A stretch of 64,000 nt of DNA from Culex pipiens pallens. Lineage: Eukaryota; Arthropoda; Insecta; Diptera; Culicidae. Below the pieces are notes generated by a model. That model had not been told where the DNA came from, ran no database searches, and was given only the letters and a program-made list of their open reading frames with translations. Below, piece by piece: positions 23,986 through 35,033 of this stretch. The translations under genes were made by a program, and so were the position numbers. The first letter of the stretch is position 1, and every line of letters begins with the position of its first letter. Location: assembly GCF_016801865.2 (NCBI RefSeq), contig NC_068938.1:31874129-31938128 (forward strand), in the 5' to 3' direction.

Positions 23986-26080
23986 TATACGAATAAATCA
24001 ACAACATTCTACAACCAATCTTCCATAATTCTTTTACTTCAAATTGTTATTTCTTGAATACAGGTATTAAACGAATTGAAGTTATTCATCTTTCACAATC
24101 CTGTTTGAAATATTTAATGATACCAATTCAATTTTCATCTCATTTGATCATGGTAAACAAAAACAAAAAATCTCAATCTTGCTTTGACGGGAAAGGATTA
24201 ATATCTTTCTATTTAAATTAAATAACACCAATTATTCTTTAAAAAGCTTACCAAAATTGTAATAATTTATTTTCCTTAAGCTAGATCAATTTCCAAATGC
24301 TTCAGAAATTAATATTACATATAAGTAATAAATGTTGGTATTAAATTTTCTGATCATGAACTAAATACTAAATTGGATTGAACAAAATTATGTTGAGTTT
24401 CTGGAATCAAGTTTTTTTTTTTTCAAAATTTACCTTCCCTAAAAGAGCATTCAGCAAAACTTAGAAATATGTACCCTCCCTGGCTTATGAATTGATCTCA
24501 GTTGAAAGGTTCTCCAAATTTCTGAATTGTAAATGTGAAATCTTGGAGCAGTACTGTTAAATTCTAATAAAAACTGTAACTTACAAAAAGAAACTTAAAA
24601 AAATAGCTAGTCATATGTAATTTCGACAATACTCGCTCGGCAAATCAAATTCTATTCAAAAAGTAAAAATGCTCTCTGAGAATCCTGACCGGTAATGGGT
24701 AGATTTTATTGGAAATTCAGCTATTGCGGCGATCGTTTCAAAGATAGACAAAATAAGCATTTTCTAACCCAATCGTCATTGAAAAGCTTCATTCGTGGAC
24801 CACACTTCAAACTCTCTCTCTCTCTCTCGTGGTGCACTGTATCAGAATTTAACCCCTTCACGTGGCAAAAGTGTGGTGGACCCCGAGTCCGTGGGTCCAT
24901 GTGGGGTGTGCGCCTCATATTTATCGATTTTCCGGTGGTGGTGGGGTTGGCCGTCGTCCACCGAAGCTTTTGCGCTCTTTTTCTCTCGCACAATCTCCGT
25001 GTGGACGGTTCGCAGATGATCTGGAAAAACGCGTGTATGGTTTCGACCCCCACCCCTTATATTGGAGGGGGAGAAAGTGGGTTGGAAGTAGCTCACCGCG
25101 GGGTGGGGTGCACATTTTTTTTCTCAATTTGCTCTCACAGTTTCGCTTTTTAACTGTTTTTTTCTGTACACTGTATTGGACGTTACTCTCTCTCTCTCTC
25201 CGCTGGAAAAACTTCGAGTCCGGGAAAACTTTTGGCGCGCGCGGGGATCGGTTCCGACGAACGGACGTCGCACGCACACTCACAGACAGATGAACGAGGG
25301 GGAGATTGGTGGGGTCGGGGGTTGGGTGGCACAAAAAATCGTGCTTCGCTGGGCGAAACAAAAAAATAATCAGCAAACGAACAAACTGAAACTCTCCTCC
25401 TTCCTCCGCCACTTTTCAATGCCCGTTGCGATGCTTGGTTGATGGTGGAGAGTTTTTCTTTCAAGAGAGAAACTGGCACTTGAAAAATAATTTTAATTGA
25501 ATTTCGTTGGTAACAGGGCGGTGGACTTTTGAGTTGGGGGTGGGCGATGTGATGCCATGGAAAGGGTAGTAAAATTTAAATTTAAAAAGGTGGCTCTGGA
25601 AAAAGAAGGAGAAATTTTATGCTGGGTGGGAGGACGCTTTCTTTCCTGAAGAGAAAATGAAATTTGAAGGCAGTGATTTGAGATATCTTTAGATACCTTC
25701 TTTATAATGTTTTAAATTGTTTAAAAAAACCTCAAGATAGATAAATGATTATATTTGACGATGTTTGAAAAATTAGCAATTCTTAAAATACAACTTCGTT
25801 TACACGCAGAAAAATGTTTTGTAGAATCAGCCTGTACGAGGTTTGTTTCAACAAATATTGAATATAATCAACGCCGATTTTGCGTTGAAACAAACCTTGA
25901 TTTTTTGTTCTTTTGTTGTTTTGAAAAAGTTGCTTTGACGTTTATCGTTGATTCAACAAAAAACTTGATTTTCCAATCAACAAAACGTTTTGTTGATTCA
26001 AATATGCCTTATTTTTCTGCGTGTATGATCAGAGTTTGATTTTTGAGCCTATTTGCATAAATATTTCTTTTGTACAAGTC
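23986..26080. other. non-coding DNA with a CpG-rich island
   Basis: Up to 24690 the sequence is AT-rich. From about 24780 to 25480 it is GC-richer, with (CT)n runs at 24806-24828 and 25186-25201 and a CpG-rich block GGCGCGCGCGGGGATCGG near 25233. Seven frames of 74-163 codons overlap on both strands, the usual sign of composition rather than coding. It could be a promoter or 5' untranslated exon, but I see no TATA, initiator or splice site that I would defend. Confidence 0.4.
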
Positions 26081-27083
26081 TAGTGCGTTCATCCCGGGAA
26101 TTCCCGGGATTGTTCATAAACCGGGAATTCCCGAATCCCGGGATTTTTTAAAATTTGTCCCAAGAATTCCCGAAATTGAAAAAAATCAAAATTTTGTCTG
26201 GAAATTCACGGCCAAATCAAAGATTTGGATGTGGAAATATATGACAAGTTGAATACTTAGGCCGTAACAATTTTTTTTTCAAAATTGGCCCGAAAAACCA
26301 GGGGCAAAAAAACTTCTTAAAAAAACATCAAAATTTCAATTGAAACTCAAATGCAATCAGCTGAAATAAATTTAAAGTTCATTCCCTGCGTTTAGAATCA
26401 TTTTTAGCATGTTTGGTTTAGATTTTTTTAAATTTTCGATTTAAAGTACCGTACAATTTTCTTTTCACATAAATTTTTGTTCTCGACAAATCTTACATTT
26501 TTTTTAAACTTATGATTGCAAAACAACTGACTTACTGACTGCATTTCAAAACGTTTGCTTCATTCAAAAGTTGTTTGTTGATGGCTTGTTATTTAAATTT
26601 TTATGTATTTTTTTAAAAAACTTAACAAAACAATTAGTAGGTACACCGATTTCCAAATATTCTATAGACTGTGGTCCCGATTTTCCTCAGCTGGCGGTAG
26701 TGACTTGTAGATAATTTGTAAAATATGTTTCTAAAATATTATCTAAAATTTTATATTGACTGCTATTATTTTATTTGCTGTCACTTCTTGTTTTTTAAAG
26801 ACATTTTCAAAGAATTTTTTCAAGCTTTCCTAGTCATGTCATATAAAAACTATAAACTTTTAAAAACTGACGTCCTTGTTTAAATTGAAGTGCAGAATAA
26901 CACCAATTAATATCATTGAGCTAATTCTATGATTTTAGGCATGAAAATCATAACAAATATAATGGAAACATAGATTTTATGACTGTTTCAAAAAAATCCC
27001 GGAATCCCGGAAATTCCCGGGATTACAAAAATATTTTTCCCGTTTCCCGGGAAATTCAATTCCTGGGAAAATTTGTCGCCCTA
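26081..27083. mobile_element. hAT-type element, 1.0 kb, CCCGGGAATTCCCGGG ends
   Basis: The 8-bp duplication TACAAGTC flanks it exactly (26073-26080 and 27084-27091). The ends are TAGTGCGTTCATCCCGGGAA and, reverse complemented, TAGGGCGACAAATTTTCCCA. Both are followed by stacked GGGAATTCCCGGGA motifs that are palindromic and repeated. The interior is AT-rich and has no transposase frame. The 8-bp duplication fits hAT. The interior segment 26255-26440 is shared with 53010-53165 (inverted) and 55705-55900. Confidence 0.88.
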
Positions 27084-27091
27084 TACAAGTC

Positions 27092-28282
27092 TCTTTACAG
27101 CCCAGCTAAAAGGAAAATTTTCTGCGGTTTCGAACAACGATTTGTTTTTGTTGATTTGGAAAAGTTACAACCATCGAATCATTAGTGTCCTGATTGCTTT
27201 GTTGTTAAAAGCAGGTTCCAAGATGTTTTAATGAGCTAAACAATAATACTGGAAATTTCCTTTGAGATAAACCTCGCAGTCATTAGTTCGTCATCACCAA
27301 TTCGAAGGTTCCATGTCTTACAAGGAGTAAATGTTTACGTACAAAACATTGGCAGCATAGCTTTATTTATAAGGTTATTTTGACAAACATCTACTGATAT
27401 CCCTTCACGTCCAGCATATCAGGAAGTCCTCCGGTGAACAACAACAATCAACCCCAACTCCCCAACTCGGATGAGCTATCATCGTCATTGACCACCACCA
27501 ACGTCAGCAACGACAACATCTTCGTTTTTATCCAAAGCTGCCAATTCCCCATTCGAGGCACGGATTCTGGGTGATTATGTTCTCTGCCACACTGAGTACG
27601 TGTGTGCGTGTGTGCACTTGTTTGTATGTGACCCTGAAGGCATTCGCCACACATAAAATCACACTTACAGCTAAGCGGTGGTGCGAAGCTTTTCTTGAGA
27701 AAGTTAGAGGAAAACTTGTACCATGCACTTGCCGGTCGGGGGTTTTCCCCCCTAATAGGGAACTTTGAGCACTCTTAAGTTGTTCAAGTTTAACTTTTGT
27801 CGAAATTTGACTGTTTAATCTCCGACTTCCCCTAAATGCTGTTGATTGTAGACGACGACGACGACAACGCAACCTGGTGTTGCATCTTCATCACCACCTT
27901 CCCGAGCTCCATGGAGCGGACCTGTAGAACTTGGTCTTTTGCTGGCTCCTAAAGTGGGTGGTTGCACACAGACACGTCACACATACTTAAAATCGGGGGA
28001 TGGGGGTGGTGGTGGAGGAGTTGGCAAGACTTGTTTCTACGAATATGAACCCTGAAATGGGAACTTGAACTGCTTTTGGAATGACTTTTCGCCCATTGCT
28101 TCAAAATGGTGTTGGGTGGTGGTGGTTTGTTCTTGATCTGGTTTCGATCTTGGTGCGTGCGACTCCACCGGGTTGTGGAATGGGTTTTCTTCGACCCACT
28201 GAGCGTGTGTCTCAGACTAGGGATAATGGTGGGGTTGAATATGCAAATGTGAAGACGAAGTGATGCCAAATGTGGCTTTAAT
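27092..28282. other. non-coding DNA with GC-richer patch
   Basis: Between about 27400 and 28260 the sequence is richer in GC with CA/GT and CCACCA/GGTGGTGG tracts. Frames of 60-114 codons lie on both strands without domains. No gene can be supported. Confidence 0.5.
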
Positions 28283-28762
28283 TACACAGTCATAAAAAAT
28301 ACGATGAAAAACCATGCACATCACCTTCGAAAAAAAGACACTTAATATAACACACTGCAAGTACAATTTTTGTAAACATAAAAAAAGTTGCTACCGACGG
28401 GATTCAAACTCAGCACCAACAGGAAGGACTGGCACCTTAGCCCGATGAGCCATCAGACCGATGAAGAATGGAAAGGATAAACGCATATATGAGCTTGACA
28501 TTTCGATCAAGTAGGTTTCCCATACTACATGTTTCAGGGTGTAAAGTTACATAAAATTTCATAAAATAATGCAAACATACACAGTTAAAAAATGGTGTAA
28601 ATTTGGAAGGTGTAATTTTGGTAGGTTGAATATTACCTCTTTTATGATGTAATTTTACCCATGAATTTTCATCGGAAAAATCGTCAAAAAATCACACTGC
28701 ATCAGTTTTCGATGCTCTATCGATTCACCTTGACAGAACTCGTCTATCTCCAACCCTCGAAT

Positions 28763-29972
28763 CAGTGTAAGAACGGGCCTTGACCGATCTTATGCACCAG
28801 GTTCCCGACGAACACGCACTGCCCTTACACCTACATCTTACCCTTGCTCTGAGTCAGTACGAGCAACACGCTAGAACACGCTTTGAGTGTTCGTGCCAGG
28901 CATGCACACCTTCTGTTACGCATTTTAACTCTGCCGGGGGTGGTACATTGCATAGGGTTTGATGTAAGTATAAGCGCCTAACCATTTATAGAGTGCCTAT
29001 CAACTTTCATTAAAGCAAAAACTGTTTTATTTTTAGTTTGAATTCAAAAACTAGTTGTTATTTTACTGTGTATTGTTTTCTCCTGAAATCTTTCCTAGTG
29101 TTGAGTCGTGTTTATATGTTGCTATTTCTTTTGTCGCGGTGTTTTGTTACAATTTTTGGTCCTAAGCATGTTATAAAAGTTTACCAAAAGTACAATAGTA
29201 ATATTTGTGTTAATCCTATAACCATTCCATAAATTGAGTAAGGGCTCAAACCTCACCTGTTTGAAAAAAAGGGTGAAGATTGAAAACAATAGACAGTAAA
29301 AGTAAATATATTTTATAAATAGAGATACAAAACAAGCTTAGATTATAGTAATGATAATTTATAGGACAGATAAAGAATTATTCAAATAAATAAATTCGCA
29401 ATAAAATCAAAAAAAGATTAGGTAAATGATAAATAGACTTGATATTACTAGTACATTAAGGAAAAGTATATTTCTAAGGAAAAAAAAAAACAAAGTTTGT
29501 TACAGCAGTATCAATTGGTAAAAAAGAGTGGAAAAGCTTTGAGAGATAAGAGAATCAAAAGTTAGTAAAATCAAAATCAAATGATGGATATTAAATAGAA
29601 GAATCAGTGAAGAAGTGAGAATCAGTAGAGCAAAATAAAAATAGGAGATAGGTGGTAGCTGAGAATGAAGAGAAGAGAAACCCCGTTGTGCGATGTTTCA
29701 GGTACATCCACAGCAGTTGACTCAACATACTGCGAATCAAAACAATACCGTCTACAATCACAAATTACTTCCCTTTCCCACATTGTCGCGCCCCTTTCTT
29801 TCAGCCGTCTCGACTCTGACCCGCGGTGGTCAAAGGTTTACGATCCGTTTCCACAGGCCACCAGCTAGGTCATCATGAAAACCAAGCCAACGTGGAGGTA
29901 AGAAAATAGGACACTTGCAAGGAACCAGAGCTATACTGTTCTGATCATCTTAGGTATCAATCCTTGGCCTGC
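28763..29972. mobile_element. 1.2-kb inserted segment flanked by a 17-bp direct repeat
   Basis: ATCTCCAACCCTCGAAT occurs exactly at 28746-28762 and 29973-29989. The segment between starts CAGTGTAAGAACGGGCCTTG and ends CAATCCTTGGCCTGC. Its left 200 bp and right 300 bp are GC-richer, and the middle is very A-rich with AATAAA-type strings near 29385. It has no long open frame, terminal inverted repeats or poly(A) tail. A 17-bp duplication is typical of target-primed retrotransposition rather than of LTR or cut-and-paste elements, but without a tail the mechanism is uncertain. I do not recognise the sequence. Confidence 0.55.
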
Positions 29973-31358
29973 ATCTCCAACCCTCGAATTTTGAGAAAAT
30001 AAATTCCGTGGAGGTCGAGTGATGTTCGTGTGTGGTAAAATTTTGCAAAATTTTGTGTCGCGTCGTTCTCAGCTCCCATATATCCGATTTCGATTCTTCT
30101 GAGTGCAGATGAAAGCTAGTGTGATGAACCTGGGCGAATTGCCGCGCAAATTTCGAAATATCCATCTGTTTTCGGATGTGGCCAGACTTACGATTCAGCA
30201 TGAATTTTCATCGGAAAAATCGTCAAAAAATCACACTGCATCGATTTTTGACGCTTCGTCGCCAAGTCGACAAGTTGTCAAGTTGAGCTTCGAATACTGG
30301 CGCGAGAATGCTGGCGCATATATTTTGTGGCTCGACTTATACTCGTTTTGTAGTAGCTTGTCTACCGATCTTTCCTACAATATGTAAGATATCGTAGCTT
30401 TTCGGTTTCTTTTGCCCTGTCCGTTTTTGCATAACTGACCAATGTTTATGCAAAAACTTTTGTGACATAGGACATTCATCCGTCTACAATCAATTTGTTT
30501 CCCGTGTGCTTCTAAAATCGCCTAAAAGTTGACTTCATTTTTTCGTGATTTCGTAAGTTTATTCAACAGGGTTCATTGGATTCCAATAGGAGCTTTCTAA
30601 GCTTTTCATCGTTTATATCGTTTTCAAAGTTTTCAATGCTGGCGACGCCAATTCTACCTAAGGTACTCGCGATTGAGTGTGTCGTGGTGCTGTTGTAAAA
30701 ATAGCTATCTTTGACTCTGTCACTTTCGTAGAAGCTGAATGGCTATCTTCCCTGCAACGTGCGGCACACGCGGTTCACTTGTACCTCGGTTTTTCTTTGC
30801 TCCTGCTTTGTTCGGTACGATGGTAAGATGAACCAAAATACAAACACACAAAAGGTCTCGTACTTAACGGTACACATCAACAATAGCTTTTGCACCCAGA
30901 TTTCTGTTACAGACATTTTAGTATCTTCAATACTTCGGGAACTATCGATATATTTGTTTATTCATCCCCTAAATTACTGTCTTCGTAGTTATTTACAACA
31001 AAGTTAGACTATTTTTACAATCAGATTCTTGCAGGATTGGGTCCGTAAGTTTGACAATTTTGGAATAAGAAGACAACAACGTCCTTGGTTGCTGTGCACC
31101 CTTAAGCTAGAAAACCAAAGCCGCGGTGTGCGTTGTCACTGGCGCATGGGAAGCTTGCTATCCTCGCGTTTGTCATAAACGCTTGTTTGATTAAGAATAT
31201 GTACGATTAAAAATATTCTTTTGGTGAAAATTGCGTTTTTGATTTCTTTTGGAAAACATATCATTTATAATACTTTGCTTTCATCATACGACTTTTTTTT
31301 GTGCTGGTTATAAATAAACAAAGTCGATGTTATGAATTGAAAGAAGTTCTACCATTGT

Positions 31359-31576
31359 TACCGTAATCTGGGGTGAATCGGGACTACAGTCTGAATAGGG
31401 ACAGCAGTTTTTAGAGCACCAAAAGCTTTTAAATTTGGAAATGGATGTACACATATTGTTGGCCAGAGTCTGTTCTAACCGAAACCAACCAGAAAAATCA
31501 AAATATTGTGCTCTAACATGGTTAAAACTGCTGTCCCAATTCGCCCCATGTGTCCCGATTGACCCCAGTTTACGGT
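31359..31576. mobile_element. TA-flanked MITE with 60-bp inverted ends
   Basis: TACCGTAATCTGGGGTGAAT and the reverse complement of the right end, TACCGTAAACTGGGGTCAAT, share CGGGAC, GGGACAGCAGTTTT and AGAGCAC in order. The outer TA on each side fits a Tc1/mariner-type target. It is about 214 bp and non-coding. Confidence 0.85.
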
Positions 31577-31759
31577 ATATTCTTTAGTAAGAAAGGCTCT
31601 ATCTCACCCCAGGTGGGATTAAATCGGGTTTTTTTCTGTGTATGTTTACACGCAGGCCTTTTACGCGCAGCTGGATTACTTTTTTTTGCCTGGCAGTGGA
31701 AAATGATATTATTACATTTGGAAATGTTGACAGATTTTGTGCCATAAAAAATGTAATTT

Positions 31760-31911
31760 CACTGAAAAAAAATAAAAGTACCAAATTCCTAAATTCTAGG
31801 AATTTTGGCTCCTTTCCTTATTAAGTAATCCAAAAAACCCGATTACTAAATAAGGAAAAGAGGCAAAATTCCTAGAATAAAGGAATTGGGTACTATTTTT
31901 TTATTTCAGTG
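31760..31911. mobile_element. 152-bp hairpin MITE
   Basis: CACTGAAA and TTTCAGTG are the ends. The arms AATTCCTAAATTCTAGGAAT and CTCCTTTCCTTATT pair with AATAAGGAAAAGAG and CAAAATTCCTAGAATAAAGG. The loop near 31830 is short. It is non-coding. Confidence 0.8.
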
Positions 31912-32036
31912 TTCACCTCTAATTAAATTTACATCTTTTTATACATTCCTAAATCAAACTTTATTTTAACTGTGTTAGACCTTGTGCCAATGCAAATCTT
32001 ATGTGCATTTTTTTTTATCCTCCTTTAAATTTTCAA
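31912..32036. other. AT-rich spacer
   Basis: Nothing is recognised. Confidence 0.5.
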
Positions 32037-32472
32037 CACAGAAAAAAACAATATAAAATACAAAAAAAACTAAAATAAATTGAATAAAATGGATTACATA
32101 AAATGTTAAAAAAAATATGCCGCTGAGTAATATTTTTTGGAAAAAAGGGTTGGAAAAAATTATAAACCAAAAATTTTTGACTACTGTTTTTAGTAAAAAC
32201 TTTTTACTTTAAAATTGAACAATCAAATCGAAAACTACTTTACAGAAATGTTGACAACGTCCACCGTTTTTAAGATATAGCCACTTAAAGATTGATTTTT
32301 AACTAAATTTTAATAGCGGCAAGTGACTTCTAAAAATATTTATTTTCAAACAGTTGAAAAATTCATAAAAATAAAATTAGCAGGTTTAATATCACCTCTT
32401 TAATGTAAATTTAGACTTAACAGGTGGCAGATTTATTCAATTCTAGTATTATATTACCATTTTTGTTCTGTG
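32037..32472. mobile_element. CACAG-TIR element, diverged copy
   Basis: The left end CACAGAAAAAAACAAT and right end CCATTTTTGTTCTGTG are inverted, and near the right end AATATCACCTCTTTAATGTA corresponds to the family's ATTACCTCTTT block. The element is very AT-rich and non-coding. Target flanks are not preserved. Confidence 0.5.
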
Positions 32473-33163
32473 TCGGTATCTTTCGAGTTTTTAGCATAGT
32501 GTCGAAAGAAATTCTTTTAATGAATATAATTCCATCATCCTGAATTTTTTTTAAATATTTTCCATATAAAACATTAACTTAACTGTAAATCAGGCAAATT
32601 TTAATTGAGATAGTTTTGTTTTTTAATTGACTTGTAGAAAATCAGTGAAATGATAAAAAGTTCTAACAAATTTCCTGTAACAAATTAAGTTTGAATATGT
32701 GATTTTATGTTAATTAACGATTTTAAATGTGATAATATAAAAATAAACATCTTTAAAAACGACTGATAATTTATACGATTATAAAAAATAAAAATTAATA
32801 TTCCATGGTCCACAGAGCAAATTCATCAATCGATTTTTGGTTTTTATTTCAAATTGAGTGAAACATAGAAACCATTATGCATAATTTGTAAGAACATACA
32901 ATTTTTGGAGCTGTCTTTACAAAAAAGGTTTTAACATATTTTTGTCTACAAAAAAGCGTTTAAAATAGTTATAGGAAATGATGAAGATATTTAAAAAAAT
33001 GGCTGCGCTCATCATCATGAAAATATGAATTCCCAAAATTCGGTTTGCTATCTCCAATAGTGTTTAACTAAGGAACTGAGAAAGATTTACTTTTAATTGT
33101 AATTTGTACTACATCCATTCAGATGCTCTGTAATTAATGGGGAGAGACTTGATGATTTAAATT
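32473..33163. other. AT-rich spacer
   Basis: Strongly AT-rich, with no gene or repeat end recognised. Confidence 0.5.
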
Positions 33164-33536
33164 TACACAGCAAAAAATCCGATGGTAAAATCGCATGCAA
33201 AAGCATGCACATCACCTTCGTCAAAATAAACACTTAATATTACACGCTGCATGTACAATTTTTGTAAACACAAAAAAAAAGTTGCAACCGACGGGACTCA
33301 AACCCAGCACCTACAGTAAGGGCTGGCGCCTTAGCCCACTCGGCCATCAGACCGATAAAAAACGGAAAGGATAAACGTATATGTTAGCTTCACATTTCGG
33401 TCAAGTAGGATTCCTATACTGATGGGCTACATATTTCAGGGTGTAATATTACACAGAATTGCATGAAATAATGCAAAATTTATTTTACACTCAGGCCTTT
33501 TACACGTAGCTGGATTACTACTTTATTTGCTGTGTA
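33164..33536. mobile_element. tRNA-bearing TIR element (copy 2, intact)
   Basis: The ends TACACAGCAAAAAATCC and TTATTTGCTGTGTA are inverted and begin and end in TA. Inside, at 33284-33354 on the minus strand, lies a tRNA-like segment with an A box TGGCCGAGTGG and a B box GGTTTGAGTCC, of serine/leucine style. The 3' acceptor side does not pair, so it is not a functional tRNA. The same tRNA-like segment is at the same place in the copy at 28283-31696, and a truncated end of a third copy lies at 40284-40365. It is a DNA-transposon-style element with a pol III-promoter-like interior. Confidence 0.8.
33284..33354 (-). other. tRNA-like pol III promoter segment in a TIR element
   Basis: Read on the minus strand, GGTCTGATGGCCGAGTGGGC opens a tRNA-like unit whose A box (TGGCCGAGTGG) and B box (GGTTTGAGTCC) are near consensus, 40-50 bp apart. 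The anticodon arm is poor and the acceptor stem does not close, so this is a tRNA-derived segment rather than a tRNA gene. Confidence 0.7.
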
Positions 33537-35033
33537 GCTGAGGTTTGTTTTCTAATAAATGCAAATAAGATTCTAACTAATCATAAGCCTATACTGGCAA
33601 CCCTGCCCATTCCAAGAAGCTGTTACTTTCTTGGACATAAAGGAACATCTTAAGAAAGCCAGCCTGTATGTGCAGGTGGCGTGCCTGCCATCTTAAGACT
33701 GTTGTGGGTGGTGGAGGGTGAGAAATCTTACCCGGAAGGCACACACACACACAGGTCACACACATATATTTGCTCGCACATACACACACATACGAAGGCA
33801 ATTTGCATATCTTAAACCACACACACACACTCACTCATACACACGTTTAAAGGATAGCACAAACTTTGTTTCTTGGACGTCCGGTGGGTGGTTAGACCAC
33901 CCATCAGCCCAAACCACACAGCACACCCCCTCCTGACTGTATGTGTGCACGTGCACCACGTGTGCAGTGAGGTGAAGGCGCGTGGGTGGAAGGGCGAATG
34001 CTGTTGTTTAAGACGTTTTGTGTGTTTTCTTACGGCTGGCCCCCGGATGGTGGTCTTCTGCTTGGACTCGGCAAGGGTTGGGGAGACCTGGTTATAAAGC
34101 TTTTTCATGCTCTCCAGCAGCCGCAGCAGCAGCAGCACTTTCTTCCGGTGATGGCCGGGGTGTGTTATGTCTTGAAATTTTCTTAGACATTTTATGTGTG
34201 TACATGTCTTATCTTTCATGCATGGTTCCATTTTCTTTGGTTCTTCTCACACATGAGAGAGGTGGGGGTACATAACCCCCCGTTTTCTCACCCCGCAGGG
34301 CTGAGGGTGGTTTAAAATTAAACGACTGGACGCTATTGTGAAAGGCAGAAAGAACGAGACAGATGCTGAACAATTGTGTGACTCGAGACTCCACTCCACA
34401 TACATTTCTTCGTATGATGTACTATTGGCCAGGTTGGGTGGGGGTGGGATGGTCCAAACACGTTCCCAGAATCCTGGTTTGGGTTTTCTTATGCAAATAT
34501 AAAACAGTGTGGTCCAGTGCAAGGGAGGCTGGGTGCCAAGTAGGGAGGAGCAGCAGATAAGAATAAGAGCATTTTCTTGGGTGGTGTCCTGGCCCCGGGA
34601 GCTTTTTGCCACCTTTTCGTGCTAGCATCTTATGTGAGGACCGGCGTCACGGTCGGAAAAGAACTGGTTGGAAAATTTGAATTCAAATCTGATTCTCTTC
34701 TTCGTAGAAAACGCATGCATTTCGATGGCTCTGTGCTCTCTTATGCTGACTGGATAGGAAGTCCTGCAAGCTTAGTACAAGAGAGCAAAGAGGCATCGGT
34801 TTATGCACAAGGGCGTAAATTTATCTAAGGGTGGAGTTCGGTGTGGTCAAATTGGGTAGGCGATCGAAATTTAATAATCAATAAACGGTTTCTATTATCA
34901 TTTACTGTAATGAAATACTGGGTTAACACAATTTTAGTTGCTTTTCATTGAATTTTCATAAAAAATAAGTAAATTATGTAACAATCAAATTTTTAATAAT
35001 AAAATGAAAAATATTAATACAGTCGCCCCTAAG
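33537..35033. other. non-coding DNA with (CA)n tract
   Basis: A (CA)n/(GT)n-rich microsatellite region lies at about 33740-33845, a (CAG)n run near 34115-34137, and GC-richer sequence follows to about 34830. Frames of 60-139 codons overlap on both strands and carry simple-sequence bias. The frame at 34577-34828 has no recognised domain. No gene is supported. Confidence 0.5.

Larger units (their letters stand above)
28580..31640. mobile_element. CACAG-TIR element, 3.06 kb, with unusual interior
   Basis: The left end CACAGTTAAAAAATGG and right end TTTTTTTCTGTG are inverted, with TA on both outer sides (28578-28579 and 31641-31642). The left 80 bp (TAGGTTGAATATTACCTC) are those of the short CACAG-TIR MITEs. 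It sits inside copy 1 of the tRNA-bearing element. The interior contains a further inserted segment (28763-29972) and a small TA-flanked MITE (31359-31576). The remaining 1.6 kb is of mixed composition with no open frame over 100 codons and no similarity to the other elements in this window. Confidence 0.7.
28283..31696. mobile_element. tRNA-bearing TIR element (copy 1), interrupted by nested insertions
   Basis: The outer left end TACACAGTCATAAAAAATAC and the block CATGCACATCACCTTCG match the intact copy at 33164-33536. The right part resumes at about 31645 with GTTTACACGCAGGCCTTTTA and AGCTGGATTACT, matching the last 50 bp of the intact copy. Everything between 28580 and 31640 is a separate insertion. 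At 28391-28461 lies a minus-strand tRNA-like segment with a B box GAGTTTGAATCC and a degenerate A box. Confidence 0.75.

Noticed and set aside
24921..25412. Minus-strand 163-codon gene
   Set aside because: Six other frames overlap it on both strands, it is Arg/Ser/Pro-rich by composition, and no domain or splice context supports it.
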